Below the pieces are notes generated by a model. It saw only the letters and a program-made list of their open reading frames with translations. It was not told where the DNA came from and did not search any database. Shown here one piece after another: positions 35,845-45,523 of a DNA stretch of 64,000 nt. Every line of letters begins with the position of its first letter. Position 1 is the first letter of the stretch. Position numbers and translations under genes: made by a program. Location: contig CAWAPE010000004.1 of NCBI GenBank assembly GCA_963783855.1, forward strand, positions 186,001 to 250,000, read 5' to 3'. Source of the stretch: JAKAGZ01 sp963783855 (GTDB taxonomy: Bacteria > Bacteroidota > Ignavibacteria > Ignavibacteriales > Ignavibacteriaceae).

Positions 35845-36684
35845 TTATTTCGCGGGTTTCTGAACATCCAGTATCTGAATATCAAAAACCAGTGTGGAAT
35901 TTGCCGGAATTTTACCGTTACCGCGTGAACCGTATGCCAAATCAGAAGGAATTATTAATTCAGCTTTTGTTCCTTTTTTCATCAGGCCTAATCCTTCCTG
36001 GAATCCTTTAATGAAAGGCTGTACCTTATAAGTAATATTGAGTGGCTCATCTTTTTCTACAGAGCTGTCGAATTTTTTCCCGTCTGTAAAATATCCGGAA
36101 TAATGCAATGTAATTACGTCACCCGAATCTATTTTTGCTCCCTCACCTTTTTCAATTATTGCGTACTTCAGTCCATCTTTTGTTGTTTTAAATTTAGATT
36201 TATCAACATCCCATTTTTTTACTACAATTGGGTCTTTCACATCTAATAATTCAACAAATAGTTTTATACTTGTATTAGGAGGTATCGGTCCAAATCCTTT
36301 ATCTTTATAAGCAAGCTTTGCCGGAATAATAATTGTTCTCCAGCCTCCTGCTTTCATTCCTTCAATGCCTTCATCACTTCCTTTGATAAAGCGGCCTTTC
36401 CCAAGAGTATATTTTAGCGGTCTGTTTAATATTCTCGTTCCCCCAAGACTGCTTGCTTTCCTTGTTGTATCTTTACTCCAGTCAGAAAAAAGATCAGTAG
36501 AATCTTCAATTTTCCACGCATCAAAATGTATTGTGAGCAGATCACCCATTTTGGCTACTTTTCCTGTACCCACCGTATCATCCGAAAACATCAGTCCGGA
36601 ATCTTTTTTTACAATTTTTGAACTTTGTGATGAACACCCCAGAATAAACAATAACCCAACAATAATTGCTGAAAATAACTTCAT
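35845..36684 (-). CDS. Lipoprotein with two FKBP-type peptidyl-prolyl isomerase domains
   Basis: 279 residues. Lipobox FILGC (Cys17). Two FKBP domains (about 45-150 and 180-277), the second with the full AYGSRGNGKIPANSTLVFDIQIL word and the first a variant (AYKDKGFGPIPPNTSIKLFVELL). It is an envelope folding factor anchored by lipid. The second domain looks better conserved and is probably the active isomerase. Single gene with a terminator shared with the convergent neighbour. Confidence 0.92.
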   Translation of the reverse strand: MKLFSAIIVGLLFILGCSSQSSKIVKKDSGLMFSDDTVGTGKVAKMGDLLTIHFDAWKIEDSTDLFSDWSKDTTRKASSLGGTRILNRPLKYTLGKGRFIKGSDEGIEGMKAGGWRTIIIPAKLAYKDKGFGPIPPNTSIKLFVELLDVKDPIVVKKWDVDKSKFKTTKDGLKYAIIEKGEGAKIDSGDVITLHYSGYFTDGKKFDSSVEKDEPLNITYKVQPFIKGFQEGLGLMKKGTKAELIIPSDLAYGSRGNGKIPANSTLVFDIQILDVQKPAK

Positions 36685-37142
36685 TTTGCTTTCCTTGTTT
36701 TTAAATTAATAGACCAAATATATCCATTTCGAGAATAAATTCATAAATTTTTAGAAATGTGAAGGTATTCTAATTTAGTTTACTGTTGCTCCAATTGGTT
36801 ATAAAGCGATTCAGTTTTATGAAAATATAATTTAATTTGTTGTGCGTCTACAATAAATTTCCTGCATAAGAGCTACAATTTGTCTCTTTTTTATCTAACA
36901 AAAAGTCTCATATCAGAAATTTAAAAATCGCCAAAATCGCGACTCTTTTACCGTTAACTCAATCAAACATATTTACCCGCTTATGGCGGGCTGTTAGATA
37001 ATTCGTTCTTGCCACAATTGCCACAATTTTATATTTTGCAAGAAATTTAGAAGATGTTCCACTCAATATCTCTAAGTGGGGCGGGAACCAGACTGAATAA
37101 TAAAATTGGGAAAAATAATTTAATTATAAAACGGGGACAATC
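36685..37142. other. Non-coding region before the secreted hypothetical gene
   Basis: 458 bases. Holds ACCGTTAACTCAATCAAACA (36950-36969), which repeats a word from 18549 with one change, and the palindrome CCCGC-TTATG-GCGGG (about 36977-36991). No gene seen. Confidence 0.5.
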
Positions 37143-37733
37143 ATGAAAAAATTAGTAGTTATTCTTTTTGTTGCACTCGTATCAATTACTGCATTCCTTA
37201 TTGCTCAAAATAATAACCGGGTTCCTAAAGGCTGGCACTTTGGTGCTATGAATACTTCGTTATATGAAACAGGAATAGACAATTCTACTTTCGAAAGCGG
37301 GCATTCCTCGGTGTACATCAAATCCAATAATACGGATACAAAAGAATTTGGAAATATAATGCAGGCAATAAACGCAGAAAATTATCTTGGTAAACGCCTG
37401 CGACTCACAGGTTATATAAAAAGTGAAAACGTAACGGGTAGTTGCCAGATGTGGATGAGAATTGATGGTCAAAGCCGTGGTGAGAGTCTGGCATTTGATA
37501 ATATGCAAGACAGGCAGATAAAAGGAACAACTGACTGGAAACAATATTCGATTGTTCTTGATGTACCTGCAAACAGCAGGATCATTAATTACGGAGCGCT
37601 AATTGTCGGCACGGGCAAGATGTGGATTGATAGTTTCAAAATTGAAGAAGTAAATAAGTCAGTTCCTGTTACAGATATATCAAAAATAAATAATCTCCCC
37701 TCTTCCCCCGTTAATTTAGATTTTGAGGAATGA
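37143..37733 (+). CDS. Secreted hypothetical protein with galactose-binding-like fold
   Basis: 196 residues with a signal peptide (to about residue 21, FLIAQ). The body (VPKGWHFGA..., GKRLRLTGYIKSENVTG, MWMRIDG, TDWKQYSIVLDVP, MWIDSFKIEEV) resembles jelly-roll carbohydrate-binding or effector modules found in bacterial secreted proteins. It ends SSPVNLDFEE; NLDFE is usually the start of the next such module, so this may be a shortened relative of a multi-module protein. No catalytic site seen. ATAAAACGGGGACA precedes the ATG. Confidence 0.75.
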   Translation: MKKLVVILFVALVSITAFLIAQNNNRVPKGWHFGAMNTSLYETGIDNSTFESGHSSVYIKSNNTDTKEFGNIMQAINAENYLGKRLRLTGYIKSENVTGSCQMWMRIDGQSRGESLAFDNMQDRQIKGTTDWKQYSIVLDVPANSRIINYGALIVGTGKMWIDSFKIEEVNKSVPVTDISKINNLPSSPVNLDFEE

Positions 37734-37764
37734 GGCAAATCTACCGTTATAGTTATGTTAATTC

Positions 37765-37800
37765 TGTGGTTGGAAATTCCTCTAATTAAACCCAACCACA
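37765..37800. terminator. Hairpin between convergent genes
   Basis: TGTGGTTGG/CCAACCACA, a nine-base perfect stem with an 18-base loop that includes the aldo-keto reductase stop codon. No T-run; terminator role uncertain. Confidence 0.35.
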
Positions 37801-38762
37801 TCGTGCGGGATATAATTTTCTTCCAGCGCTTTTATTTCTTCATCCGTTAATTTTATTGAAACCGCAGCTACCGCGTCGTCTAAATGGCTGAGTTTTGTAG
37901 CACCAACAATCGGAGAAGTAACAACCGGTTTTGAAAGCAGCCACGCGAGAGAAATCTGTGCGTGCGGAACTCCTCTCTCTCCTGCTATTTTTGTAACAGC
38001 GTCCACTACTTTTTTATCCGCAGATTCCGTTCCTTCGTAAAGATTTTTTGCATAATCGTCAGTCTTGCCGCGCAATGTACCCGGCTCATTTTCCCACGGA
38101 CGAGCGAGACGGCCTCTTGCCAGCGGGCTCCACGGCATAACCCCTGTTCCCTCCTCCGCACAGAGTTTCAACATTTCGCGTTCTTCTTCGCGATACAACA
38201 AATTGTAATAATTCTGCATCGAGACAAAGCGGGTTAAATTTTTAAGATCCGCAATATAGAGCGATTTAGCAAACTGGTAGGCGTGCATTGAAGACGCACC
38301 AATATACCTCACCTTTCCTGACTTTACTACGTCGTGCAAGGCTTCAAGAGTTTCCTCAATAGGAGCGTTGTAATCCCAGCGGTGAATCTGGTAAAGATCG
38401 AGATAATCTGTACCTAATCTTTTAAGGCTGTTATCAATCTCAGTCATTATCGATTTTCTTGATAACCCTCCGGCGTTCGGATCATCGCGCAAAGGGAAAA
38501 AGACTTTAGACGCCAAAACAATCTCATCGCGTTTTGCGTATTTTTTTAAGGCATTGCCGGTTATAATTTCACTTGCGCCTTTTGAGTACATATTTGCGGT
38601 ATCAAAAAAGTTTATTCCCGATTCAATTGCCTTCTTAAAAAACGGCAGACTACCTTCTTCTTTCAACGCCCATTTTCTTAATGAAGGATCTCCGTAGCTC
38701 ATACAGCCAAGACAGATTCTTGATACTTTTAATCCTGTTTTCCCTAGATTTGTGTAATCCAT
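37782..38762 (-). CDS. Aldo/keto reductase
   Basis: 326 residues, a full TIM barrel. Catalytic residues are visible: Asp and Tyr in FFDTANMYSKG, Lys in VLASKVFF, His in YQIHRWD. The NADPH-binding end has SPIVGATKLSHLDDAV. It belongs to the YhdN/AKR11-13-like general stress reductases; the substrate is unknown. Part of the gene (about 38060-38160) looks richer in G+C than its neighbours, so recent transfer is possible. Single gene. Confidence 0.93.
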   Translation of the reverse strand: MDYTNLGKTGLKVSRICLGCMSYGDPSLRKWALKEEGSLPFFKKAIESGINFFDTANMYSKGASEIITGNALKKYAKRDEIVLASKVFFPLRDDPNAGGLSRKSIMTEIDNSLKRLGTDYLDLYQIHRWDYNAPIEETLEALHDVVKSGKVRYIGASSMHAYQFAKSLYIADLKNLTRFVSMQNYYNLLYREEEREMLKLCAEEGTGVMPWSPLARGRLARPWENEPGTLRGKTDDYAKNLYEGTESADKKVVDAVTKIAGERGVPHAQISLAWLLSKPVVTSPIVGATKLSHLDDAVAAVSIKLTDEEIKALEENYIPHDVVGFN

Positions 38763-38942
38763 ATTGATTTCCTTTTCCCGATTAAGTCAATAATATAAAT
38801 TTAAGAATTTTTAAACCCATTTTTTAGCAATAATACATGATTCAGAAAACTGTCCGCCGTCTTTTGAACATCATCGTACCACCTTCTTTTACTTTCCCAA
38901 TAACAATTTTTTCTTAAATTACATTAATCATTCTTTATAATT

Positions 38943-39578
38943 ATGAAATTCATAAAAATATATACCAATTTTTTAATTATCCTGATTTGTGCAATAATAA
39001 TTTCAGGCAGCAAAATGGACGATGAAATTCAGGGACAAGCTCTCATAACCGATTGCAATTATACATTAAGCGAAGCACTCGCCAGCAAAGATATTCCAAA
39101 AGATATCAAAGAAAATCTGCGGCTGGTCGATGTCGATTATTACTCATTTGATAGCAAATTACACAAAGGACAAATTGTGGTCCATAAAGATCTTGTAAAC
39201 GATGTTAAATGGATATTTGAAAAGCTGAAAGAAAATAAATTCCCTGTCGAGAAAGTCATTCCCGTGGTAAAATTTAACTGGTCCGATGATGAGTCGATGA
39301 AGGCGAACAATTCCTCCGCATTTAATTACAGGTTCGTCGCCAATACAAAAAGATTATCGAACCACGCAACAGGCAGAGCAATTGACATAAACCCCTGGCA
39401 GAATCCTCAAATAATTAAAGATATAGCCTCACCTGCAGGAGCTGAGTACAATCCAAATGCAAAAGGAACAATCAGTAAGAATTCAATTGTCGTAAAATTA
39501 TTTAAAGAAAAAGGATGGGACTGGGGCGGCAACTGGAAAATACGGACAGATTACCAGCATTTTGAGAAATTGAAATGA
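38943..39578 (+). CDS. M15 family metallopeptidase (D-Ala carboxypeptidase-like)
   Basis: 211 residues. A hydrophobic N-terminus (about 7-22) acts as signal or anchor. The zinc site is seen as SNHATGRAIDIN (His and Asp) and DYQHFEK (His); WDWGGNW is the usual pocket word. Such enzymes cut peptidoglycan cross-bridges or stem peptides. The gene stands alone; 78 bases separate it from the MutS-like gene. Confidence 0.9.
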   Translation: MKFIKIYTNFLIILICAIIISGSKMDDEIQGQALITDCNYTLSEALASKDIPKDIKENLRLVDVDYYSFDSKLHKGQIVVHKDLVNDVKWIFEKLKENKFPVEKVIPVVKFNWSDDESMKANNSSAFNYRFVANTKRLSNHATGRAIDINPWQNPQIIKDIASPAGAEYNPNAKGTISKNSIVVKLFKEKGWDWGGNWKIRTDYQHFEKLK

Positions 39579-39656
39579 CAGAAAAGATCAACCTTCCAAT
39601 CGCAGAACTTTGTTATATAGAGATAACAACTGCAGAATAATTACCGACAAATTATT

Positions 39657-41249
39657 ATGCTAAGAAGTAAAAAGAAAAATTTAAAAGAATTAAGAGAAGC
39701 TTGGGGAAAACAAGTCGATAAATACAGAAATTTTGACTTGATCTCCTATTATCACGAAGCAATCTCAAAGTCAGAGGATAAAGAGACTGTTGATGATAAA
39801 ACCTGGCTGGATCTGAACCTGGAGAATTTCTTTTCTTACATGGATCGCGCTACAAGCAGTATCGGCCAGCAATTCTTATTTCACATGATAAAAAGTTACG
39901 AGAGAGATTCTGACACGTTAAATCAAAGACATAAGATTATTCAGTTTCTGAAAGGAAATCATAATATTAGGGAAGATCTTCAGCTTAAACTTAAAAGTGT
40001 TAATAACACGAAATCATATTTTATTTCAAGCTTAATTTTTGGGGATTTACCTGAAAGGCCAAAGCTTTATTACCTGCTTTATTTACTTCCGATTCTAATG
40101 GCAATCTCAATTATGCTGATCCCATTTCAAAATCAGTTTTTAATGTTAGCTATAGGAATAAGCATTCTAAATATATTTGTAGAACACATCTATACAAAGA
40201 AAATATACCGGTATTTTGCCGGATTTGCCGCTCTTAATAATCTCATCAACTGTGCCTTATCCGTCTCAAAGATGGATCAGATTCAGGAACTTCCACAAAT
40301 CGGGTTTTTAAAAAAGAACCGACACGTTTTAAAAAGAATGAGAAAAAAGATTGGATTCCTTGTCTTTGATAAATCAGGTGGAAATGAATTTATTGGAATG
40401 ATTATAGCGTATCTTAACCTAATTTTTCTTTACGATCTAACTACATATTTAAGATCAATAAAATATTTAGAGACACAAAAGAGAGTAATTCAGCATACTT
40501 TCGAATCGGTGGCAGAGCTCGATGCAGCAATTTCAATCGCGTCTTTCCTGGAAGACATTCCCTATTATACTGTACCGGAATTTACACAGGGGAAAGAGAT
40601 CAGTTTTAGTGAAGTTTACCACCCATTAATTAAAGGTGCTGTTTCAAACAGCATTAACGGTGTAAACCGTTCTGTCTTAATAACCGGATCTAATATGGCA
40701 GGTAAAACTACGTTTATTAAGACAATTGGAATTAATTTTATCCTTGCTCAAACCCTCAATATCTGCCTTGCAAAGAAAGCAAGACTTCCTGCTTTAATTG
40801 TTAAGTCCGCTATCAGACGCGAAGATAATCTTGAAGAATCGAAAAGTTACTATTTTGTTGAAATTGAACGGTTATTAAGCTTTATTGAGTTGAGTGAAAA
40901 TAAACTAGAGTATTTATTCCTGATAGATGAAATTTTTCGGGGAACAAATACCATTGAACGGCTTTCTTCCTCAACCGCTGTACTAAAATATCTTGACAGA
41001 AATAATTTTTCTTTTGTTACTACACACGACATTGAGCTACAGGAATTGTTGAATAATAATTACAGGATATTCCATTTCAGCGAACAGGTAACAGGTCATA
41101 AATTTTATTTTGATTATAAAATTAAAGAAGGCACAACCTTCTCGGGAAACGCGATCAAGCTGCTCGAAATTAAGGGATACCCGAAAGAGATAATTAATGA
41201 GGCCGGTTCAGTCAGAAATATTTTACTCAATAAAAAGGAGCAGGATTAA
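39657..41249 (+). CDS. Membrane-anchored MutS-like ATPase
   Basis: 530 residues. Two membrane helices (about 140-180) follow a short N-terminal region. A lever-like helical part and a MutS domain V ATPase come after, with Walker A GSNMAGKTTF (about 342-351), the ATPase words KSYYFVEI and Walker B FLIDEIFRGTN, and TTHDIEL. There is no mismatch-recognition domain I and no clamp. Family knowledge: such short MutS-like proteins with membrane helices are common in Bacteroidota, and their role is not known; classical mismatch repair is unlikely. Two bases separate its stop from the glycosyltransferase gene, so the pair is co-translated. Confidence 0.88.
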   Translation: MLRSKKKNLKELREAWGKQVDKYRNFDLISYYHEAISKSEDKETVDDKTWLDLNLENFFSYMDRATSSIGQQFLFHMIKSYERDSDTLNQRHKIIQFLKGNHNIREDLQLKLKSVNNTKSYFISSLIFGDLPERPKLYYLLYLLPILMAISIMLIPFQNQFLMLAIGISILNIFVEHIYTKKIYRYFAGFAALNNLINCALSVSKMDQIQELPQIGFLKKNRHVLKRMRKKIGFLVFDKSGGNEFIGMIIAYLNLIFLYDLTTYLRSIKYLETQKRVIQHTFESVAELDAAISIASFLEDIPYYTVPEFTQGKEISFSEVYHPLIKGAVSNSINGVNRSVLITGSNMAGKTTFIKTIGINFILAQTLNICLAKKARLPALIVKSAIRREDNLEESKSYYFVEIERLLSFIELSENKLEYLFLIDEIFRGTNTIERLSSSTAVLKYLDRNNFSFVTTHDIELQELLNNNYRIFHFSEQVTGHKFYFDYKIKEGTTFSGNAIKLLEIKGYPKEIINEAGSVRNILLNKKEQD

Positions 41250-41251
41250 TC

Positions 41252-42742
41252 TTGTTCAAAAGAGAAAACTTAAAAATAATTCTGATTGTTGCCTTTCTAA
41301 TTCATATACTCGCCGCAGTAAACAGCGTGGGTTTCCATCATCTTGATGAACATTACCAGATTCTTGAATTCGCCGGGCTGAAAACAGGATTAAATCAGCC
41401 ATCCGATCTGCCGTGGGAATTTAGTGCGAGAGTTCGTCCTACAGTACAGCCGGCAATAGCTTACGTACTGATTGAGGCCTCAGACCTTGCTGGCATTAAA
41501 GATCCCTTTGATCAGGCCATGGTAACAAGAATTCTTTCAGCCATTCTTTCCCTCTTCTGCATGTATATATTGTTAATAGCGTTTATTGATGATATTAAAA
41601 CAGAAAAGCTAAAACGTTGGTTTATTTTTCTATCTTTTTTTCTCTGGTTTCTAACGTATATGCAGGTCAGATTTTCCTCCGAAGGATGGTCAGGATCGTT
41701 TTTCTTCATAGCGTTTGCGCTTCTTTTTCTTCCCGAAAAAATTAAACACAATTTTACAAACACATTCCTGATAGGTCTGCTTTTCGGTTTCGCTTTTCTT
41801 TTCCGTTACCAGGTAGGAATAATGATTTTATTCCTTGTTCTCTGGTTGCTCTTCATCAAAAAAGAAAAGTTTTTAACAGTAACCGGGCTGGCATGTGGAA
41901 TTATCGCGGCAGTATTAATCGGTATATTAATAGACAAATGGTTTTATGGTGAGTGGGTTTTAACTGCGTGGAATTATCTTGATTTTAATATTATAAAAGG
42001 GAAAGCTTCTCAGTTCGGGACCCATCCGTGGTTTTTTTATCTTAAAGAAATTTTCCGCGAAGGTATTCCCCCGTTCAGCCTGATAATTATTGGAAGTTTT
42101 CTGTTCTTTTTTATTTTCAAGCCGAAAAATGTTTTTACCTGGATGCTTCTCCCGTTTCTGCTTATACATTTTTTAATCGGACACAAGGAGCTAAGATTTT
42201 TATTTCCGATAGCGAATATTGTCCCATTAATATTCGTGCTTACTGTTCAGAATCTTGAACAAGAAAAATTCAAAAAAATTGGAATTAAGTTCCAGGGGAG
42301 ATACTGGAAATGGTTTGTGAATTTATTCGTTGTTATTAATATTATTTATCTTATAAATGTCTGCTTCCGCCCGGCCGATTATTTTGTGCCGATGTACAAA
42401 TATATTTTTGAAAATTATAAGAACCGGGAAACCGTTCTAATGTATGAGGGAAAGAATCCTTACGCGCGCGGACCGGAGGTTGCTAATTTTTACAAAAGTA
42501 GAAATCTCAGCACTGTTAAAATTTCAGATGCTTCGGATATAGAGAATACGTTACAATATTTCGGTAATGAAAAGATACTTTATCTTTCCGATAGGTTTTT
42601 GCTAAATGATAAATTTAAAAAAGATGATCTGAAGTACAAAAAAGTATATCAAAATCTTCCTAAATGGATTGAATCATTTAATTATAATCACTGGCTGGAA
42701 AGGACTACAATTTTCACAGTTTATGAGATAGATAAAAGATAA
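41252..42742 (+). CDS. GT22/PIG-B-like membrane mannosyltransferase
   Basis: 496 residues with about ten membrane helices. The first loop holds HHLDEHYQILEFAG, the acidic DE pair of GT-C enzymes, and the LPWEFSARVRPTVQPAIAYV word resembles eukaryotic ALG9/PIG-B mannosyltransferases (GT22). It would move a sugar from a lipid carrier on the outer face of the inner membrane. The start is TTG at 41252, with AAGGAG upstream. The C-terminal 120 residues are a soluble tail. The acceptor is unknown. Confidence 0.8.
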   Translation: MFKRENLKIILIVAFLIHILAAVNSVGFHHLDEHYQILEFAGLKTGLNQPSDLPWEFSARVRPTVQPAIAYVLIEASDLAGIKDPFDQAMVTRILSAILSLFCMYILLIAFIDDIKTEKLKRWFIFLSFFLWFLTYMQVRFSSEGWSGSFFFIAFALLFLPEKIKHNFTNTFLIGLLFGFAFLFRYQVGIMILFLVLWLLFIKKEKFLTVTGLACGIIAAVLIGILIDKWFYGEWVLTAWNYLDFNIIKGKASQFGTHPWFFYLKEIFREGIPPFSLIIIGSFLFFFIFKPKNVFTWMLLPFLLIHFLIGHKELRFLFPIANIVPLIFVLTVQNLEQEKFKKIGIKFQGRYWKWFVNLFVVINIIYLINVCFRPADYFVPMYKYIFENYKNRETVLMYEGKNPYARGPEVANFYKSRNLSTVKISDASDIENTLQYFGNEKILYLSDRFLLNDKFKKDDLKYKKVYQNLPKWIESFNYNHWLERTTIFTVYEIDKR

Positions 42743-42753
42743 AGGTTTTCCCT

Positions 42754-43491
42754 TTAATATCTGTCCAGTTTAAATTTTTCACCCAGGTAAAGCTTCCTGA
42801 TCTCTTCATCTTCTGCTAATTCTTCAGCTTTACCATGTTTGAAAATCACACCATCAATCAGAATATATGCCTTATCAACAATACTCAGCGTTTCGTGTAC
42901 ATTGTGGTCTGTAATTAAAACACCTATTCCCCTGTTCTTCAGCTTTGCAACAATATCCATAATGTCCTCAACTGCAATTGGATCAACCCCTGCAAACGGT
43001 TCATCAAGAAGAATGAAACTAGGATCCGTAGCAAGAGCACGGGCAATCTCGGTTCTTCTTCTCTCCCCACCGCTTAACTGATAGCCAATGCTTTTCCTGA
43101 TATGTGCGATGCTGAGTTCATCGAGAAGCAATTCACATCTTTCTTCCCTAGCTTTTTTATCGAGATCTGTCATTTCCAGAACTGCACGCAGGTTATCTTC
43201 TACGGAAAGTCTTCTGAAAATGGATGCTTCCTGAGGAAGATAACCGATTCCCATTCTTGCACGCTTATACATCGGGATGCCGGTAATATCCTCACCATCC
43301 AAAAATACTTTACCTCCGTCAGGCTTTATCATCCCGGTAATCATGTAAAAGGTTGTAGTTTTGCCGGCGCCGTTCGGACCCAGCAACCCGACAATATTTC
43401 CTTTTGATACTTCCACCGAAGCTTTATTTACAACTTTTCGTTTCTTATAAATTTTTACTAAATTTTTGCTGCTTAATGTAGTGTGATTCAT
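42754..43491 (-). CDS. lptB: LPS export ABC transporter ATPase LptB
   Basis: 245 residues. Walker A GPNGAGKTT, Q-loop LPQEASIFRRL, signature LSGGERRR, Walker B FILLDEPFAGVDP, and switch His in ITDHNVHE. These, especially LPQEASIF, are LptB hallmarks. It powers LPS extraction from the inner membrane with LptFG, which are not in the window. Last gene of the Kdo/Lpt run, 86 bases after the OstA-like gene. Confidence 0.95.
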   Translation of the reverse strand: MNHTTLSSKNLVKIYKKRKVVNKASVEVSKGNIVGLLGPNGAGKTTTFYMITGMIKPDGGKVFLDGEDITGIPMYKRARMGIGYLPQEASIFRRLSVEDNLRAVLEMTDLDKKAREERCELLLDELSIAHIRKSIGYQLSGGERRRTEIARALATDPSFILLDEPFAGVDPIAVEDIMDIVAKLKNRGIGVLITDHNVHETLSIVDKAYILIDGVIFKHGKAEELAEDEEIRKLYLGEKFKLDRY

Positions 43492-43577
43492 GTCAAATGT
43501 GAAAAATGAAATGTGAAAATATAAATTGTACTCTTCTTCAATTTAGTTAATAATGCGAATAAATCTCGGTTAATTTA

Positions 43578-44975
43578 CTATTTTTTTAAAATCTTTAATA
43601 ATTCTTCTTTCTCGGGCTTCGGTTTAAAAGCAACATACTTCGAAAGTACAAACGAATCAATTTTTCCTTTAACCAGTTCCTCAGGATAAAATTCACTGTT
43701 TGGAGACCCGTACAATCTTATTTCATCTACTTTATTATCTAAAAATAAAATTAAAGCATTTTGAGAAGATGATTTTGTCAACCCGTTTGGAGTTTCAAGA
43801 TCATACTGGAAATAAATACTGAAAACACTTCCGCGAATTTTAGTTTTCTGTAGCCGGGAATTTTCAAAATACATGTGTACAGTATCACCGGATGTTTGAT
43901 CAAACTTAGCAGGATTATATTCATTTTGTGAGATAATAAATGTATTTCCGAATGCATCCAGAGACCGGATCCTGTTTTTTTCAAGATTGATTGAGACAGA
44001 ATCACCGGTCAGTTGTGTATCCTCGTACCACAAGTATGGTTGTGCCGCGGTTTTGCTTACTTTATATGTAATTATCTTTCCTTCATCCCTGTAGTAATAA
44101 GTAAGATTATTAACCGATGCAAAATCACCTCGAACAATTTTCACTGAATCGGTTGCAATAAATATATTTGCTGTATCCCTGAATGTCTCCATAATTTTAG
44201 ATTTAATTACCAGCGTATCTATTTTCATTGTAGAATCAACTTCACCTTCACTGTTTTCGGTTCGTGAATAGGTAGTATCGATCTGCATCATCAAAGGCTG
44301 TTTATTTACGAGTGTATAATTTTTATCCGGGTAATCCTCAAGATGATCACCAAAAAGAGTTATATGGTTTGCCGGATTTATAACCTGCACATTGTGGTCA
44401 GCAAAAGTTATTCGCGTATCCCTGAAATGCTCGAGACTATCGGCTTTTATCGTATTGGCAGTATCGGAAATAGCCACATTGCTAACTGCTACAATTCTGT
44501 TTTCATCTTTAAAATAAGTCAGGCTATCGGATGATAAATTTGAAATTGAGTCTTTCATCACAACGCTGTCCTGGAAAAAGGCCTTGTGATCCTCAAAATT
44601 ATATTTTCCTCTTTTGGCTGTAAGTATCACTTTACCATCATTCAGCGTTATAGATGTATCAGAAACGGATTTTTTGGTATCACCAAAATAATAACCGCGC
44701 TGTGTGGTAATAATCATACTGTCCTGGTGAATAACAACATCACCGATAAGTTCTGCTTCGTTGCGTGAGATGTATTGAATAGCGTGTTTGCAATTAATAA
44801 TAACATTGCCCTGGGTTATAACAACATTCCCGTGAACTTCACGAACCATTTCTCCATTAATTGTTTTACCGACAAGGCTGTCCCCTTTTACCTCTATATA
44901 ATCATTGTTCTGTGCTTTTGTCAGAGCAATAAAAAGAAAAGAGAAAAATAGAATTTTTAACAGGCTTTTTATCAT
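43578..44975 (-). CDS. lptA: LptA/OstA-like LPS transport protein
   Basis: 465 residues, much longer than E. coli LptA (185). A signal peptide (to about 21, TKAQ) is followed by repeated OstA-type strands such as NVVITQGNVIINCKHA, GDVVIHQDSMIITTQRGYYF and GKVILTAKRGKYNF. Long beta-jellyroll repeats would make an extended periplasmic bridge for LPS. The extra length is usual for Bacteroidota OstA-like proteins. Two bases after lptC. Confidence 0.88.
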   Translation of the reverse strand: MIKSLLKILFFSFLFIALTKAQNNDYIEVKGDSLVGKTINGEMVREVHGNVVITQGNVIINCKHAIQYISRNEAELIGDVVIHQDSMIITTQRGYYFGDTKKSVSDTSITLNDGKVILTAKRGKYNFEDHKAFFQDSVVMKDSISNLSSDSLTYFKDENRIVAVSNVAISDTANTIKADSLEHFRDTRITFADHNVQVINPANHITLFGDHLEDYPDKNYTLVNKQPLMMQIDTTYSRTENSEGEVDSTMKIDTLVIKSKIMETFRDTANIFIATDSVKIVRGDFASVNNLTYYYRDEGKIITYKVSKTAAQPYLWYEDTQLTGDSVSINLEKNRIRSLDAFGNTFIISQNEYNPAKFDQTSGDTVHMYFENSRLQKTKIRGSVFSIYFQYDLETPNGLTKSSSQNALILFLDNKVDEIRLYGSPNSEFYPEELVKGKIDSFVLSKYVAFKPKPEKEELLKILKK

Positions 44976-44977
44976 AA

Positions 44978-45523
44978 CTATTTTGTACTATCGGTTCTTG
45001 CAGTGTAAGTAACATTAAAAATCACATAATTCCTCAACGCCTGATCAGATTCAAAGCCATAACCTTTAATAGTTTCTTTCGGAGAAGTAATTGTAACAAA
45101 TTTATCAGATAGAATTTTTTTATCTTTATTCCTGAACATCAATTCATCAGTTTTTATCACAGTTCCGCTATCGCTGACTACTACTACGCTGTCATAAGCG
45201 AAAAGATCTTTAGTCTCATCATTAACTTTTCCTCTTTTAGCAGTAAGCGTGGATGTTCTCTCTCCCTCTTCATTATAGAATTCTACTTTCATATTCTGAT
45301 CAAGCAGAGTTTCCATTGATTTCTCATACACTCTCATATGCCCGGCGTGCATCACAGCTTTTGTTTTCCCTGAATCACTAAAAAATACCACAGAATCCCA
45401 GCTTTCCTGAGTTGGAATTTCTCCATCGTTTAGAGTAGGATTAATTGAAGGTTTCACCTTATCTCCCGAGCATCCAGCCAGAATTATTATTACAAATAAT
45501 GAAACTGTTATAAGGTATTTCAT
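44978..45523 (-). CDS. lptC: LPS export periplasmic protein LptC
   Basis: 181 residues. Lipobox ILAGC (Cys18), so it is lipid-anchored, unlike E. coli LptC, which has a membrane helix. The body has the LptC repeat pattern (STLTAKRGKVNDETKDLFAYDSVVVVSDSGTVIKTDELMF by eye; words shortened here: TAKRGKVND, IKTDELMF). It docks between LptBFG and LptA. Its start overlaps the end of kdsD by four bases. Confidence 0.88.
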   Translation of the reverse strand: MKYLITVSLFVIIILAGCSGDKVKPSINPTLNDGEIPTQESWDSVVFFSDSGKTKAVMHAGHMRVYEKSMETLLDQNMKVEFYNEEGERTSTLTAKRGKVNDETKDLFAYDSVVVVSDSGTVIKTDELMFRNKDKKILSDKFVTITSPKETIKGYGFESDQALRNYVIFNVTYTARTDSTK

